From NCBI GenBank assembly GCA_037179385.1, contig CM074188.1, forward strand, positions 16,695,318 to 16,759,317: a stretch of 64,000 nucleotides of DNA. The letters run 5' to 3'. The stretch comes from Holothuria scabra (Eukaryota; Echinodermata; Holothuroidea; Aspidochirotida; Holothuriidae). Made by a program: the position numbers and the translations under genes. Shown piece by piece: positions 23,770 to 36,335 of the stretch (positions are counted from its first letter, which is position 1; every line of letters begins with the position of its first letter). The notes below the pieces were generated by a model. The model was not told the DNA's origin, did not search any database, and worked only from the letters and a program-made list of their open reading frames with translations.

Positions 23770-24421
23770 TGTGTGTAATTGGTTGAGGTTTGTTGGGTTT
23801 TGCTGGGAGAATTTTGTTGTTTCTTGCTGCGTGGGATGATTAGGTTTTGTTACGTTTGGTTGGATGAGTTATATAGAGTTTATCTTCGTTATAATGGGTG
23901 TTTGGTTAGTTTTTGTTTGGTTTTGTTGGTTGGGCTTTTTTGTGGGTGTTGTTGGGTTTTGTTGAATGGGATTGATTTGGTTTTGATGGATTTTGCTATG
24001 TGGGTTTTCTTGGATTTTGGTTTGTGGGTTTGGTTGGATTTTGTTGGGATTTGTCTTGTGGCTTGATTTGGTTGAATTTGGTTGGGTTTGTTGGACTATG
24101 AAGGGTCGGTTTGTTGGGTTTTAATGTGTTTTATCGGGTGGGTTTTGTGGGTCTTGCTGGATTTATTTGGTGGGTTTTGGTTGGGTTTTGTTTGGTCGGT
24201 TTGGTTGTTTTTATTTCAGATTTGTTGGATGGGTGTGTTTCGGTTTTACTGTGTGGGCTAAATTGGTGTTTGTTCGGGTTTTTGTGTGTAATTGGTTGGG
24301 TTTTGCTGGGAGAATACCGTTGTATTTTGCTGGTTGGGATGCGTAGGTTTTGGTAGGTTTGGTTGGATGATTTATTTAGTGTTTGGCTTGTTTAAAATGG
24401 GTGTTTGGTTAGTTTTTGATT

Positions 24422-24458
<37 letters not shown>

Positions 24459-24650
24459 AGGCTTTTTTGTCGGTTTTGTTGAGTGGGATTGGTTTGGTTT
24501 TGATGGGTTTTGTTTGATGGGTTAACTTGGGTTTTGCTGTGTGGGTTCGGTTTGGGTTTTGTTGGGTTTTCCTGTGTGAATTCGGTTGCGTTTGTTGGAC
24601 ATTGAAGGGTCGGTTTGTTGGGTTTTAATGTGTTTTGTCGGATGGGGTTG
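23770..24650 (+). repeat. Second higher-order duplication (~510 bp) within the satellite
   Basis: TGTGTAATTGGTTG followed by TTTGCTGGGAGAA occurs at 23,772 and 24,285. GAAGGGTCGGTTTGTTGGG occurs at 24,100 and 24,606, and weaker copies at 25,428 and 26,350 suggest further rounds. Confidence 0.7.
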
Positions 24651-27600
24651 GTTGGGTCTTGCTGGTGTTCGTTTGGTGGGTTCCGTTTAGATTTGGTGAG
24701 TTTTGTTGGCTGGATCTGACTCGGCTTTACTGGTAGGTTTTCTTTCTTTTCTGGGTTTTATTGTTTATGCTTGGTTGGGTTTTACTTGGTAGATTCGATT
24801 ATTTTTTCAGTTTTGTTAGGTGGGCTTTGTTGCTTTTCTTAGGTGGGTTTCGTTGGAGATTATTGTGTTTTATTGTGTAGGTTTGATTCGGATTTGTTGG
24901 GTGAGTTTGATTGTGTTTCGTTTGGGTGTTAAAAGGTTTGACCAGGGGGTGTGTTTTGTTTTGGTGTGCTTGAATGGGATTTGGTGGGTAGATTTTGCTG
25001 GTTTTAATTGTTTTTCTGTTGAGTTGTATTGATGTAGAGTTTTATTGAATTGGCTTTTTGGTTGGGTTCTGTTTGGTTGGTGTGGTTATTTTCAGTTGGG
25101 TTTTGTTGAGTGGGTTTGGTTCGGTTTTACTAGGTGGGTTTGGTTGAGGTTTGTTGGGTTTTTGACTGGGATTGGTTGGGTTTGTTTGGTTTTGTTGGAT
25201 GGGTTTGATTGGGCTTTCCTTGGTTATAATGGGTATGTTCGGTTGGTTTTTGTTTGGTTTTGTTGGTTGGACGTTTTGTGGGTTTTGTTGAGTGAGCTTG
25301 GTTTAAGTTTGATGGTTTTTGTTTGGTGGGTTTTCTTGGGTTTGGTTCGGTGAATTTGGATGGGTTTTGTCCAGTGGCTTTGGTTGAATTTTATTGGGTT
25401 TTCTTGGTTACGTTGGTCGGGTTTTGAAAGTTCGGTTTCTTGGGTTTTGATGTGTTTTGTTTTGCTGGGTTTTATGTGGTTTTGGCGAGTTTAGTTGAGT
25501 GGGTTTGGCTTGGTTTTGCTGGTTGGGTTTGATTGGGGTCTTTTTGGTTTTGTTGTGTGGGTTTGGTTGCTATTGATAGGTCTTGCTGGATCGGTTTGAT
25601 CTGGTTTTGGGGGGTTTTGACTTGTGAGTTTTCTTAAGTTTTGCTCGGCTTTGTTGAGTGGGTTTCGCTGGGCTTTGTTAGGTATCTTTGTGTTGGATAA
25701 GTGGGTTTGTGTTGGGGGTTTTTTGGATGGATTTTGCTGGTTGCGAATGGTGTGGTTTCACTGGGTTACGTTGAGTGCGATTTGGTTGGGCTTTGTTCAT
25801 TTGCTACGGCTTTTTTTTTTTCAGTTTTGTTGGGTGGGTTTGGTTAATTGTATTGGGTGTGTTTGTTGAGTTTTGTTAGATGGATTCGGAGGATTTTGGC
25901 CAGGGGGTTTTGTTTTATTTTCTTGGGTTGGAATGGGCTTTGGTGGGAAGATTTGGCTGTTTTTAGTTAAGTGCTGATGAGTTTTATTGAATTGGCCTTT
26001 TGGTTGGGTTTTGTTTGGTCGGTTTGGTTATTTAAAGTCCAGCTTTGATAAGTGGGATTGGTTCGGTTTTACTTGGTGGGTTTGGTTGATGTGTGTTGGG
26101 TTTTTTGTTTGAGACTGGTTAGGTTTTATTGGGCTTTGTTGGATGGGTTTGGTTATAATGGGTACGCTTGGTTGGTTTTTGTTTGGTTTTGTTGGTTGGC
26201 TTTTGGGGGGTTTTGTTGGGTTTCGTTTAGTGGGTTTTGGGAGGGTTTTGTTGTGTGGGTTTGGTTTGATTTTGTCCTGTGGCTTTGGTTGGGTTTTGTT
26301 GGGATTTCTGGTGTGCCTTTGGTTGGGTTTGTTGGGTTTTGAAGAGGTTTGAAGAGTCGGTTTGTTAAGTTTTAATGTGTTTCGTTGTGTGGGTTTTGTT
26401 GGGTCTTGCTGGGTTTTGTTTTGTGGGTTTCGTTAGGTTTTGGCGAGTTTAGGTGAATGGGTTGGGCTCGGTTTTGCTGGGTGGGTTTGATTGAGATCTT
26501 TTTGGTTTGTTAGAAGGGTTTGGTTGTGTTTTGTTGGGTGCATTTGGTTGGGCTTCTTGGGAATTGTTTAGTTGGTTTGTTTGGTGTTTGTTAGGTTTCG
26601 TTTTGGAGGCTCTTGGTTGGGCTATGGTGGGTTTTGTTTAGTGTATTTTGTTTGGTTTTGATTTGTGAGTTCGGATGGGATTTGTTGGGTTTGTTGAATG
26701 CGTCTGATTTGTTTTGGGGGGTTGGAAGTGATTGGGTTTTGATGGGTTTTGCTCTATCGGTTTGGTTGAATTTTGTTCGGTGTTGTCGGGTGAGTTTTGT
26801 AGAGTTTTGTTCGTCTTTGTTGGGCTGGTTTCGTTGTGTTTTGTTAGGTGTTGTTTTGGTTTGGATTAGTAGGTTTGTTTTGGGATTTGTTGCATAGATT
26901 TTGTTGGTTGGGACTGGTTTGGTTTTTGGGGGGTTATGTTGGGTGGGTTTTATCGGGTTTGGTTTGATTTTAATGCAAGGGTTTGAGTGGGTTTATTTGG
27001 GTTTTGTTGCGTGTTCGGTTTAATTGCGGTGGTTTTATTGGGTGCGATAGGTTGGATTTTGTTGGGTGGGTTTGTTTGGTTTAAGTTTGGTTATGTTTGG
27101 TGGGTTTCGTTCGGTTTTGTTGGGTTTTGCTGGTTAGGATTGGTTTGGTTTCATTGTGTAGGTTTGGTTTGGTCTGGTTTAGTTTTGTTGGGAAGGTTTG
27201 GTTGGTTTTGTTTTGGTGGGTATGTTCTGTTGGATTTTCTTGTGTTTTGCCGGGGTAATTTGGTATGTTTTGTTGGTCTTTGTCGGGTGTTTTTGGCTTT
27301 GGGTGTGCTCAGATTTGTTGGGTTAGCTTCGTTGGGTTTTGCTGTGTTTTGATGGTTTTGTTGGGTTTTGTTAGGTTTCGTTGGGGTTGATTAGGAGGGT
27401 TCTGTTGGGTTTTGATGAATGGCTTATGTTGTATCTTGTTGGGTGGGTTTTGTTGGGTTTTGTCGGTTGGGTTTTGTTGGGTGAACTTTTTGTGGTTTTG
27501 TTTCCTGGAATTGAATGGGCTATGTTTGGTGGGATAGGCTGGGTTTTTTGCCGAGGGATTGGTTGGGTTTTGGTGGGTGGGTTGGTTGTTTTTTTGGGGG

Positions 27601-29300
27601 GAGGGGCAGATTTGGTTGGTTTCTGTTGAGTTTTCGTAGTTGGGTTAGGTTGGGTTTAATTGCGTTTTTGGGGGGGGGTGGGGTTGGAGGGAGGCGGGTT
27701 TGGGCGAGCTCCTCTTGGGTATTGGTGACAGGGTTTTGATGGGTAAATTTTGTTTTTGGTTTTTTTGGTGGGGCTGAATGGGGTTTGTTTGGGGGGATAG
27801 GTTGGGTTTTGTTGCGTTTTGGAGGGGTGGGTTTGGTCAAGATCTTTCGGGGTATTGTTGAGAGGGTTTGGTTGAGTTTGTTGGTTTTTGTTCGGTAGGT
27901 TTGGTTGAATTTTGTTGGGTTATTGTGGGTCTGGTTGGGTTGGGTTTTGTTGGGCTTTACGAGGTAAGTTTTTTGTGGGTATTTCGGTGGGATTGAATGG
28001 ATTTTGTTTGATGGGATAGGTTGGGTTTTGTTAGGTTTGATTTGTTAAAATTTGTTCGGTGTCGTTGGCTTGGATAAAATGGGTACTGTTAGGTGGATCC
28101 GGTTGAGTTTCCACCAGTGGGTTTTTGTTTGGTTTTGGTCGGTTTTGTTGTGTAAATTTTGTTAGGTTTTCTCGGCTTTGAAAGGTCGGCTTGGTTGAGT
28201 TTGACTGAGTTCTGTTGGAATTTAATGAGTTTGTCGGGAGGGTTTCGTTGAGTTTTGCAGGGTTTTGATGGGTGGGATTTGTTGGGTTCGTTGGGTTCCG
28301 TTGGGGTTTAATTAGGTGAGTTCTGTTGGGTTGTGATGGGTGGCTTTTGTTGTATCTTGTTAGGTGGGTCTGGTTTGGTTTCGTTGGGTGAACTTTTTGT
28401 GGGGTGTTTCGGTTTGATTATATGGGTTTTTTGTCGGTAGGATAGGTAAACCCAACAAAATTCTCCCAATAACTCCCAATCAAGCCTACCCAACAGAGCC
28501 CAACCAAACTCACGCAACAAACCAACCCAACAAAACCGACTTAACAAAACCTACCCAACAAAACTCAACCAAACCCAAGAAAACCCACCCAGCAGAAACA
28601 AAAAAGGCCCAACAAAACCCAACTAAACCGATCCAACAGAACTTAACGAGACCCAACCCAACAAAACCCTACCAAACAGACCATACAAAACCCAACCAAA
28701 CCTACTCAACAAAACCCAACAATACAAATTCAACCCACCTAACAGTCACATATAAAACACACGATCCAAAACGTAGCAAATCCCAAACAAACCGGCTCAA
28801 CTAAACCCAACCAAACTCACTTAACAAACCCAAGAAAACCCACCAACAAAAATCAGACCCAACGAAACCCAAACAAACCGTCCCAATAGAACCCAACCAA
28901 ATTTACCCAACAAACTCCATCCCAATTAACCCAACAAAACACCAAACAAAACCCATCCAAACCCACCCAACAAAACCCAATAGAATACAGATCCAAAACA
29001 CAGAAAAACCAAAAAATCCTTCCCCCAAAAAACCCAGTCAAACCACCACCAAAAAAAAAAAAAAAACTCAGCCAAACCCATCCGTAAAACACAACAAAAT
29101 CCGACTAAATTCAACCACAGAACCCATCCAAACACAAAGCCGAAACCCAACCAAACTTACCAACGAAAACTTAACCAAACCAAACCAAACAAAAACCCAC
29201 CGAACAAAACCACGAAAACCGACCGAAAGTACCCAACAACACCCAACCGAACATATCAATCAAACTCACCAAAGCATGACCACACCCACTCAACAAAGCC

Positions 29301-29534
29301 TAACAAAAGCAGTCCAAATGGATCCAACCCGACTGAACAAAACACCAAACCGTTCGTACCTAACAAAGTCCACCCAGCAAAAAAAACAGAACCCTAACTA
29401 TCCCTCCCAATGAAACCTAACAAAAGCAGTCCAAATGGATCCAACCCGACTGAACAAAACACCAAACCGTTCGTACCTAACAAAGTCCACCCAGCAAAAA
29501 AAACAGAACCCTAACTATCCCTCCCAATGAAACC
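29301..29534 (-). repeat. Two identical 117-bp copies inside the satellite
   Basis: 29,301-29,417 and 29,418-29,534 appear identical, including non-decamer words such as AGCAGTCCAAATGGATCC and ACCGTTCGTACC. Identity in a region otherwise so degenerate marks a recent tandem duplication or an assembly duplication. Confidence 0.85.
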
Positions 29535-31220
29535 TAACAATCCCCCCAAATACCCAGCCAACGAAACCGAGCAAAATCCAAGAAAATCGACTTGACAAAA
29601 CCCAAGAAAACCTAAAATAACCGATCTAGCACCAACCAACAAAACCCAACGAAACCCAACGAAAAATACCCAACCAAACCCACCCAGCAAAACGAACAAA
29701 AACCATCCAAACCTACCCAACAAAACCCAACCAAACACTCCAAACAAAACCCAACCAATAACACTTAACAAACCAAACAACTCCCAACCAAATCCACCCA
29801 ACGAAACAAGAAAGAACCTAACGGAACTTACCGAATGAACCCAAACAAAAACCAGTCAAGCCGACCTGAAAAAACTCAACAAACATATCAAAACCCATTT
29901 ACACCTACCAAACAAGACCCAACCAATCCCACCAAACAACACCCAATCAGTCCGACCCAACAAAATCCCTCAAAATTCTCCCAACAGAACCCACACAACA
30001 AACCCCACCCAAACACACGAAACAAATCCGACGAAACCTACCAAACAAAAGGCAACCAAACCCAATTAAACTTACCCCACCAAAAAACGGTAAAACCAAC
30101 TCAACAAAGCCCAACAAAACAAAAGCAAAAGAAACCAACCGAAAGCACCCAATAAAACCCAACAAAACCCAACCAAACATACCCACCAGACCCACCAAAA
30201 CATAGCGAAACCCACTTAACAAACCCGACAAAACCATACCCAGCCAAGCTGACCTAACAAATCCAGACCATTCGAAACCAACAAAATCACAGAAGCAAAA
30301 CCCAAAGAATCCCAACATATCCCACCTATCGAAATCTAGAAAAACTTAAAGAAACCCAGCCAAAAAACCGAGCAAACATCACAAAGTCTACCCGACAAAC
30401 CACAAAACAAGTCCAACCAAACTAACCCCGCAAAGCCCAACAAAACCCAAAACCAAACCCGAACAAACCCCTAAAAAACCCACCCAACAAAACCCTACCA
30501 AGTAGAAAAAACAAAAGCCATCCAAACCCAAGGTAACCAACCCAACAAAAACCAAACAAAACAGGCCCAACAAAACCCAACAAAACCCAGCTAAACCCAC
30601 CCAACAAAACCCAACCAAATAGACTCAATAGAACCCAACCAAATCCATTCTACAAAACCAAACCCATCCAATAAAAATCCAACAATATCCAACCAAACAG
30701 GCCCAACAAAACCCGACTAAATCTACCCAACAATACCCGACCAACAAAACCAAACCCAATCAACAAAATCCAATAAAACACACTAGACACCATCCAACCG
30801 AACCCACCCAACAAAATCCAACACATCCCGACCAGTCCCACCAGTCCCACCAGACAAATCCCATCAAAACGAAACCAAACAGACCCAACAAAACTGAGCA
30901 AAACCAAACAAAATCCATCTGTAGCCACCCAACAAAACTCAACAAAAAAGGAGTAAAACGATTCAAACCCACAAAGCAAAACCTAACAAAACTAAACAAA
31001 ACAAACCCGACAAAACCCAATCTAACAGACCAAACATAACCCAACAAAAAAACCAACGGAAACCACCCAACAAATCTCAACAAAAACCAACCAAACCCAC
31101 AAAACAAAATCCAACAAAGCCCAAACAAACCTACCAAACAAAACCCAGCAAACCCAACCAAACCCACCAAACATAACCCAACAAAAAAGAACAAAACCAA
31201 CCAAACAAAATCCAACCAAA

Positions 31221-31346
31221 CCCACAAACCAAAACCCAACAATACCCAACCAACGCCGAAAACTCAAAAAAAAAACAAGCAAACCCACAAACCAAAACCC
31301 AACAATACCCAACCAACGCCGCAAAGGCAAAAAAACAAGCAAACCC
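31221..31346 (-). repeat. Tandem 63-bp duplication in the satellite
   Basis: CCCACAAACCAAAACCCAAC..CCAACGCCG is repeated at 31,221 and 31,284, both followed by A-rich tails and AACAAGCAAACCC. Confidence 0.75.
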
Positions 31347-31921
31347 TTCCAACACAACCCCAAAAACCCCAACCGAATCAACCCAACAAAACCCTCAAAA
31401 ACCCGACATAACCCAACCAAACCCACCCAACAGACCTCAGCTAAACTTAACCAAGCCAACCCCACAAAACTCAGCAAAACCCAACAAGACCCACTCGACA
31501 AAACCCATTAAAACAAATCTAAACTGACCCTTTAAAATCCAGCAAACTCAAAAAAATTCACCCACCAAATTTACTGGACAAAACAAAACCAAACCCACCC
31601 AACAAAACCCAAGTAAACCCTTCCAATAAAACCCAACCAAACCCCCCGAGCAAACCCCAGGAAAACCCAACCAAACCCAGCCAACAAATCCCAACAAAAC
31701 CCAGCAAACAAAACCAAACAAAACCCATTCACAAAACCCAACTATACCGATAATGCGAAACTTAACCAAACTCACCCAACAAAACCGAACAAAGCCCAAC
31801 AAAACCCATCCAAAATAACCCACCCAACAAAACCGTAACAAACACACCGAACGAAACCCAACCAATAACACATAACAAAACCCAACAAAACCAAACCTAA
31901 CCCTCCCAACAAAATCGAACA

Positions 31922-34900
31922 ATTTTTGTGAAGTTTACGAACTATGCAGCACAAGCAACAGTGCTTAAAGCCTGGAGAAAATTAAAATCTGTATCTATTG
32001 TAATTTAAGAGGATCTCACAACAGGAAATCGTGAACTTCTAAAACAAACCAATGCTCATCCTAAGGTGTCCCCTGCTTGGTCTCAGGATGGTGTTGAAAG
32101 CCATAAAGAAAGATAAAAAATCTTCCGCCTTCCGCCTTCTTTTTCATCCTCTACATTGTTCTTTTGCTTTTGTTTTTTTGTTTGTTTGTTTTTTTTTTTT
32201 TTTTTTTTTGTTCCAATAGTTCGTATGCTAATGTAATCGATACTCTATTATTAATGACACTGTTACGTTTAAGGAGCATAACCTATGTTTTTATATTGAC
32301 CCAAATGACTTGCGCATATCATCTCTAAAATATGCGTTTGATCTATCCATCGTCCATCTAAGTTTTCGTAGTTTAAGCAAGAATCACGATGCAGTTCGAA
32401 GCCTCCTGTTTTCTCTCACACATAGTTCTTTCACAATTGCTCCTGTAACCAAAACTTGGCTTCATCATAATATTTCTGCAACGCTTTTGATATCCCAAAT
32501 TACACCTTAGGAACGATCGTTTGAACAAGCGAGCAGGAGGGGTTGGTTTTTACATTAAAGTTGAGTTTGGTTATTCCGTTTGTAATGATCTTAGTAATAT
32601 TTTGAACCTTTATTCATTGAACTTAAAAATTACAAGGATATTGGATCTATTTGTCGTCCTCCTACACATGATCCATTCCATTTTATTGTGGATCTGCATA
32701 AGCTACTAACCCTTATTATTGTTTATTGTTTATTGTTTATTTTTTCAACTGTACTACGTGCAAACGTACATTCATTATCATTATTATTATGATACAATAC
32801 GTAATAATATTTACAAGAAACGTGAGTATGAAGACAGTAGAAAAGGAACCAGATGAAGCTTGCAAGCTTTTCTGGTCTGGCCTTAATAACTGAGATGTTC
32901 TTAATTGCTTACACAACTAGAATATATAAATACGAATATGACTCCTATAACATTTACATGATTGTATACAAAGAATTGCTGCTAGTTTGATGCTTACTTT
33001 TAGCCAGATTTTTAATTATTTATTTATTTGATTATTTATTTATTTTTTTTTTTTGCCAGATAAAATTAATTATCCACATACAATAACAATTAATGCCCAC
33101 AACGAAACTTGCTATCCTTTTAGGGATTTCAACATTGACCTTATTCAGTATTTTGAGAACAGACATGTTAATTATTTTCTTGACCTACTTTACTGTTCTT
33201 GTTTTCTACCTCGTACCTCCAAACCAAGTAGAATCACTTAAAACTAATCGATTATTATTGAAAATATCTTTCGTAATAAACACAATGATCAGCTTACCTC
33301 TGGTATTATTGTGCGTGATGTAAGGGACCACTCACTCATTTATGTAATTCATCAAAGCTCCAACCCAAGATAAACTACACATGATGACATTTTTTTCTTT
33401 AAAAGGGACACTTGCACAGCCTTATTGCAAAAATTCTCTGATGACCTTCGTTTAGTAGATTGACGTTTTATTTACCTTAATTCCGATGTAAACAGTGCGT
33501 AAAATAATTTCATTCATGTTGTTTCTACGTTGAACAACAAAACTTGTAAATTTACGAGGCTACGGAGAGGAAAATTTATAAGTAATTCCCCTTGGATGAC
33601 CAGATAATCTTGAATTGAATGAGAATTAAAAAAAAACTCTTCAAAAACTTTCTTATTAACCCTACTGTTGATAGCAGGACCAAGTTTACTGTTTACAAAA
33701 AACAAACTTACTAAAATTATTAGACAGGCCAAAGAAATGCATTATCAAAATTTTTTTTATAATAAAAAAGGTAATCTTACTTGAGCATGGCAGATAATTA
33801 AAGACATTCTTGGATCTTATAAAATGAAGAGTAATAAATTTTCCTTTTGTATAAACGATAAAACTGTAACCTATAAGCCGAAGTTGCAGAGGTCTTACAT
33901 AGTTATTTTAATAATATTGGTCCAAACTTAGCGAGCGAAATCCCTGATCACTCTTCTACCTTTTTTGACTTATAGACCAAAAACTCTAACACCAATTCCT
34001 TTTTTCCTCTTTCTTACAAATGTTTCTGATGTAATTATTGTGATTAATAACTTTCCAAACAAAGCTGCCCCGGTTTTTTAATATTATTGTGAGTATTCTA
34101 CACCAACTTTGTCTTCTAATTGCAGGGCCCCTGACTCACATTGTTAATTTATCTCTCACTAATGGTATTTTCCCTTACCACCTTGAATAAAACCGAATCA
34201 TTCTCAGAGGCATTGATTCTGCAGTCTGTCAAATTTGTACTCTAGTTGTGTCTTCTACTCCTTAAATGAGTACATTGACCTCAGATCGACATCTTGGAAC
34301 AGAAGCCATGTACCTAAAGAGAAAGTGACTGTTTTCAAGGATGTTTCCCCAGTATTGGTCAAAAATAACCCCTGTAAATACAAAGAATGTTTCTGGAAAC
34401 CATCGCAATGGAATATTATCTTGGTTATGCTAGAACTGCCCCTTTTTTGAACTAAGGCCATTAAAACAGGGGTAAAAGTTAATTGACCTATGACCACCGT
34501 CTTAAAATCGATATTATTTGCTCCTGCAACAAAGTTTAGACATGCTATAGGTTGCATTCATTGCACTATGTGGCCGAATAGTAAGAAGTGCATTGACTCC
34601 TAGCCACCATCTTGGCACAGAAACAATATCTATATATAGATAGTGGAATACATCAACACTGTGTCCTTCTCATGTCAGATTTATCCTGTAATTGCCCATA
34701 TTTTATCCAAACACTAAGAATGTATCTGAAAGCGGTCGAAGTGAGCAATGTAATTGGTTAAGCTAGTGCACAAACAAACGAATGGTCATTTCTTTCTTCT
34801 CGAAAATTCTGAATAAAGGATAGATATAAGGAAAAATAGTACATTGACCCCTAGCCGCCATCTGGGCTTTCAGGCTATGCGTATAAAAAAGACTGCCCTT

Positions 34901-36335
34901 GTCCTGGTCTGTATATTCTGGTGCCATTTGACCGAATATTGCAGTTGTACTAATCGAAAATGAGTATTAAGTGCTGGAATTAGAGAAAAAGGGCAAAAAG
35001 TGCATTGACCGAAGACAGTCATCTTGGATTTGATACAAGATGTCTGAAAATCAACATCAGCATGTATCTTGAAATCACAGTCCTGAATGTTATGGTTAAA
35101 AACCAAAGTGCACAATATCGGTTATATTTTGGCCTAATCAGTTGTACTATTTGAGCTGATGCAAAATGAGAACAGGGCGAAAAACTATTTTTACTATTTC
35201 CTGAAATTTCAAATTGGTAACTTTAAAAGACTGTAACTTTCGTTTCTGAAAAGATATAACCTTGTTTTTTCACACAATAGAACCTATGTATAGAAAAAAA
35301 GTTTAGGGAAGTTTCAATATATTATCTTGAAATTTGTTAAAAATATGACAAAATATGTAAATTAATGTAATTTAAATTTCGGGAAAAATTGACTAAAAAT
35401 TACAATTTTGATATGAAATTTATTTGTCTTTTATATGACACCTTCCACGTTTTAATAGGAGGACCTCTCAAAGTTTTATTATCAAACATCATAATGCCTA
35501 CTAAAACATGGGAGCAATTTTGAAAAATGGCCGCCAAGCCTACTAGCAACGGATGGTGCACGGCAGACTCACATATTTGAACATCCCAGGTGACTCTCTT
35601 CATGCTGATATACTTCGTTATTGGTACCTAGTTCATCCACCCCAAGCCCTGGTCTGTCGGTCTAATTGTACCACTGCTTGAGGAAACACCTTCCTTGCTA
35701 ATCTTAATAGCACTGCAAAAATGAGCCATTCGTCTAATTAATTCCACTATAGGGCTAACGCAGCTGGCCGTTTCAGAGGATTAAATATTTTAAGTGTTTT
35801 TGACATTTATAAGCACCAAATGTGTATCTTTATGTTCAAAATTAGTCATGAGTTAATACCTTACCTGTTTGACTTGGAGTATCTTTCATATTAATAAATC
35901 TGTCCACAACCTCTGCACCAGCCATTCAGAAATCTTTCACCTATGTAGAGTCAACACTGAGGTTAAAAAATCATTTGTTACTTCCGGGTCTCAATTATGG
36001 AATAACCTTGTACCTCAGCTAAAAAAAATTCCTCGCGTTCCCCTTTTATCAAGAAATTTACATTATGTCTTATTGATAAGTATTGACTTTATTCTTTTTT
36101 ACTACCTCATTGATGGTGGATGTTGAGGGTTTCGGAGGGGAGGTTGGCTGTTACTTAGTTCTACTTTATGTTATGGATCAGGCTTTCGTCTTTTTTGATA
36201 TATTCTATTTCTTGTTAAGGTGGCCTGCGTAGTACAAGCTTTTTGCTTTTTAAGGCGTCCTCCACCGTTTTCTGACATTTTATATTAGCTCCTTTAATTT
36301 AAGACTTTGGAAAATAAATTAATTGAATTGAAATT
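31922..36335 (+). pseudogene. 5'-truncated CR1/L2-like LINE, decayed and interrupted
   Basis: A LINE relic lies inside the satellite. About 31,925-32,110 resembles the end of ORF1 (FVKFTNYAAQATVLKAWRKL, then HPKV..AWSQDG-like). 32,310-33,340 is an APE endonuclease: SFRSLSKNHDAVRSLL, VTKTWLHHNIS, KRAGGVGFYIK, FRDFNIDLIQYFEN and VRDHS. 33,640-34,200 is the pre-RT/RT start (TWQIIKDILGSYK-like, NNIGPNLASEIPDHS, THIVNLSLTNGIFP). RT then stops at about 34,215 and unrelated DNA follows to about 35,590. 35,740-36,100 is the typical LINE C-terminus (FDIYKHQMCIFMFKISHELI, SGSQLWNNL, LSRNLHYVLL). The 3' end is TTGAATTGAAATTGAA. Many stops and frameshifts make it inactive. Confidence 0.8.
34215..35590. 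repeat. Unidentified insert replacing the LINE RT core, with internal diverged repeats
   Basis: The LINE coding similarity is lost here and resumes near 35,590-35,740. Inside, a motif GTACATTGAC..CATCTTGG(A/C)ACAGAA recurs at about 34,270, 34,590, 34,845 and 35,000, and (A/T)TGGCC.AATA.T..GTACT-like words recur. It looks like a separate repeat element or a tandemly duplicated segment. No coding signal. Confidence 0.5.

Larger units (their letters stand above)
20722..28447 (+). repeat. Degenerate GT-rich satellite, TTTTGTTGGG decamer, G-rich strand on plus
   Basis: For 7.7 kb the plus strand is almost only G and T, with A and C rare. It is built from TTTTGTTGGG decamers mixed with variants such as TTTGGTTGGG, TTTTGCTGGG and GGGTGGG. 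Periodicity is about 10 bp with frequent indels and longer higher-order units. The long, overlapping low-complexity frames across it (rich in Trp-Val-Leu-Leu-Gly-Phe) exist only because T/G decamers rarely make stops. They have no start context, domains or splice sites and are not genes. Clustered GGG tracts with loops of 7 or fewer bases occur in places. Confidence 0.9.
28448..31921 (-). repeat. Same decamer satellite in opposite orientation (AC-rich plus strand)
   Basis: At about 28,448 the composition flips within a few bases. From here the plus strand is CCCAACAAAA and variants, so the G-rich strand is on minus. At 30,566-30,612 five consecutive intervals separate six CCC tracts with loops 7,7,7,1,7, four of them exact 10-bp periods, revealing the ancestral unit. 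Long minus-strand low-complexity frames here are artefacts, as in the plus half. Confidence 0.9.

Noticed and set aside
20722..28447. Telomeric or CRISPR-like repeat array
   Set aside because: The unit is a degenerate decamer, not TTAGGG. There is no repeat/spacer regularity and no cas genes, and the DNA is eukaryotic.
20757..31922. Many long plus- and minus-strand open frames rich in Trp, Val, Leu, Gly and Phe, or in Lys, Asn, Pro, Thr and Gln on the complement
   Set aside because: They arise from the TTTTGTTGGG satellite, whose codons seldom make stops. Frames overlap on both strands and have no start context, splice sites or domains.
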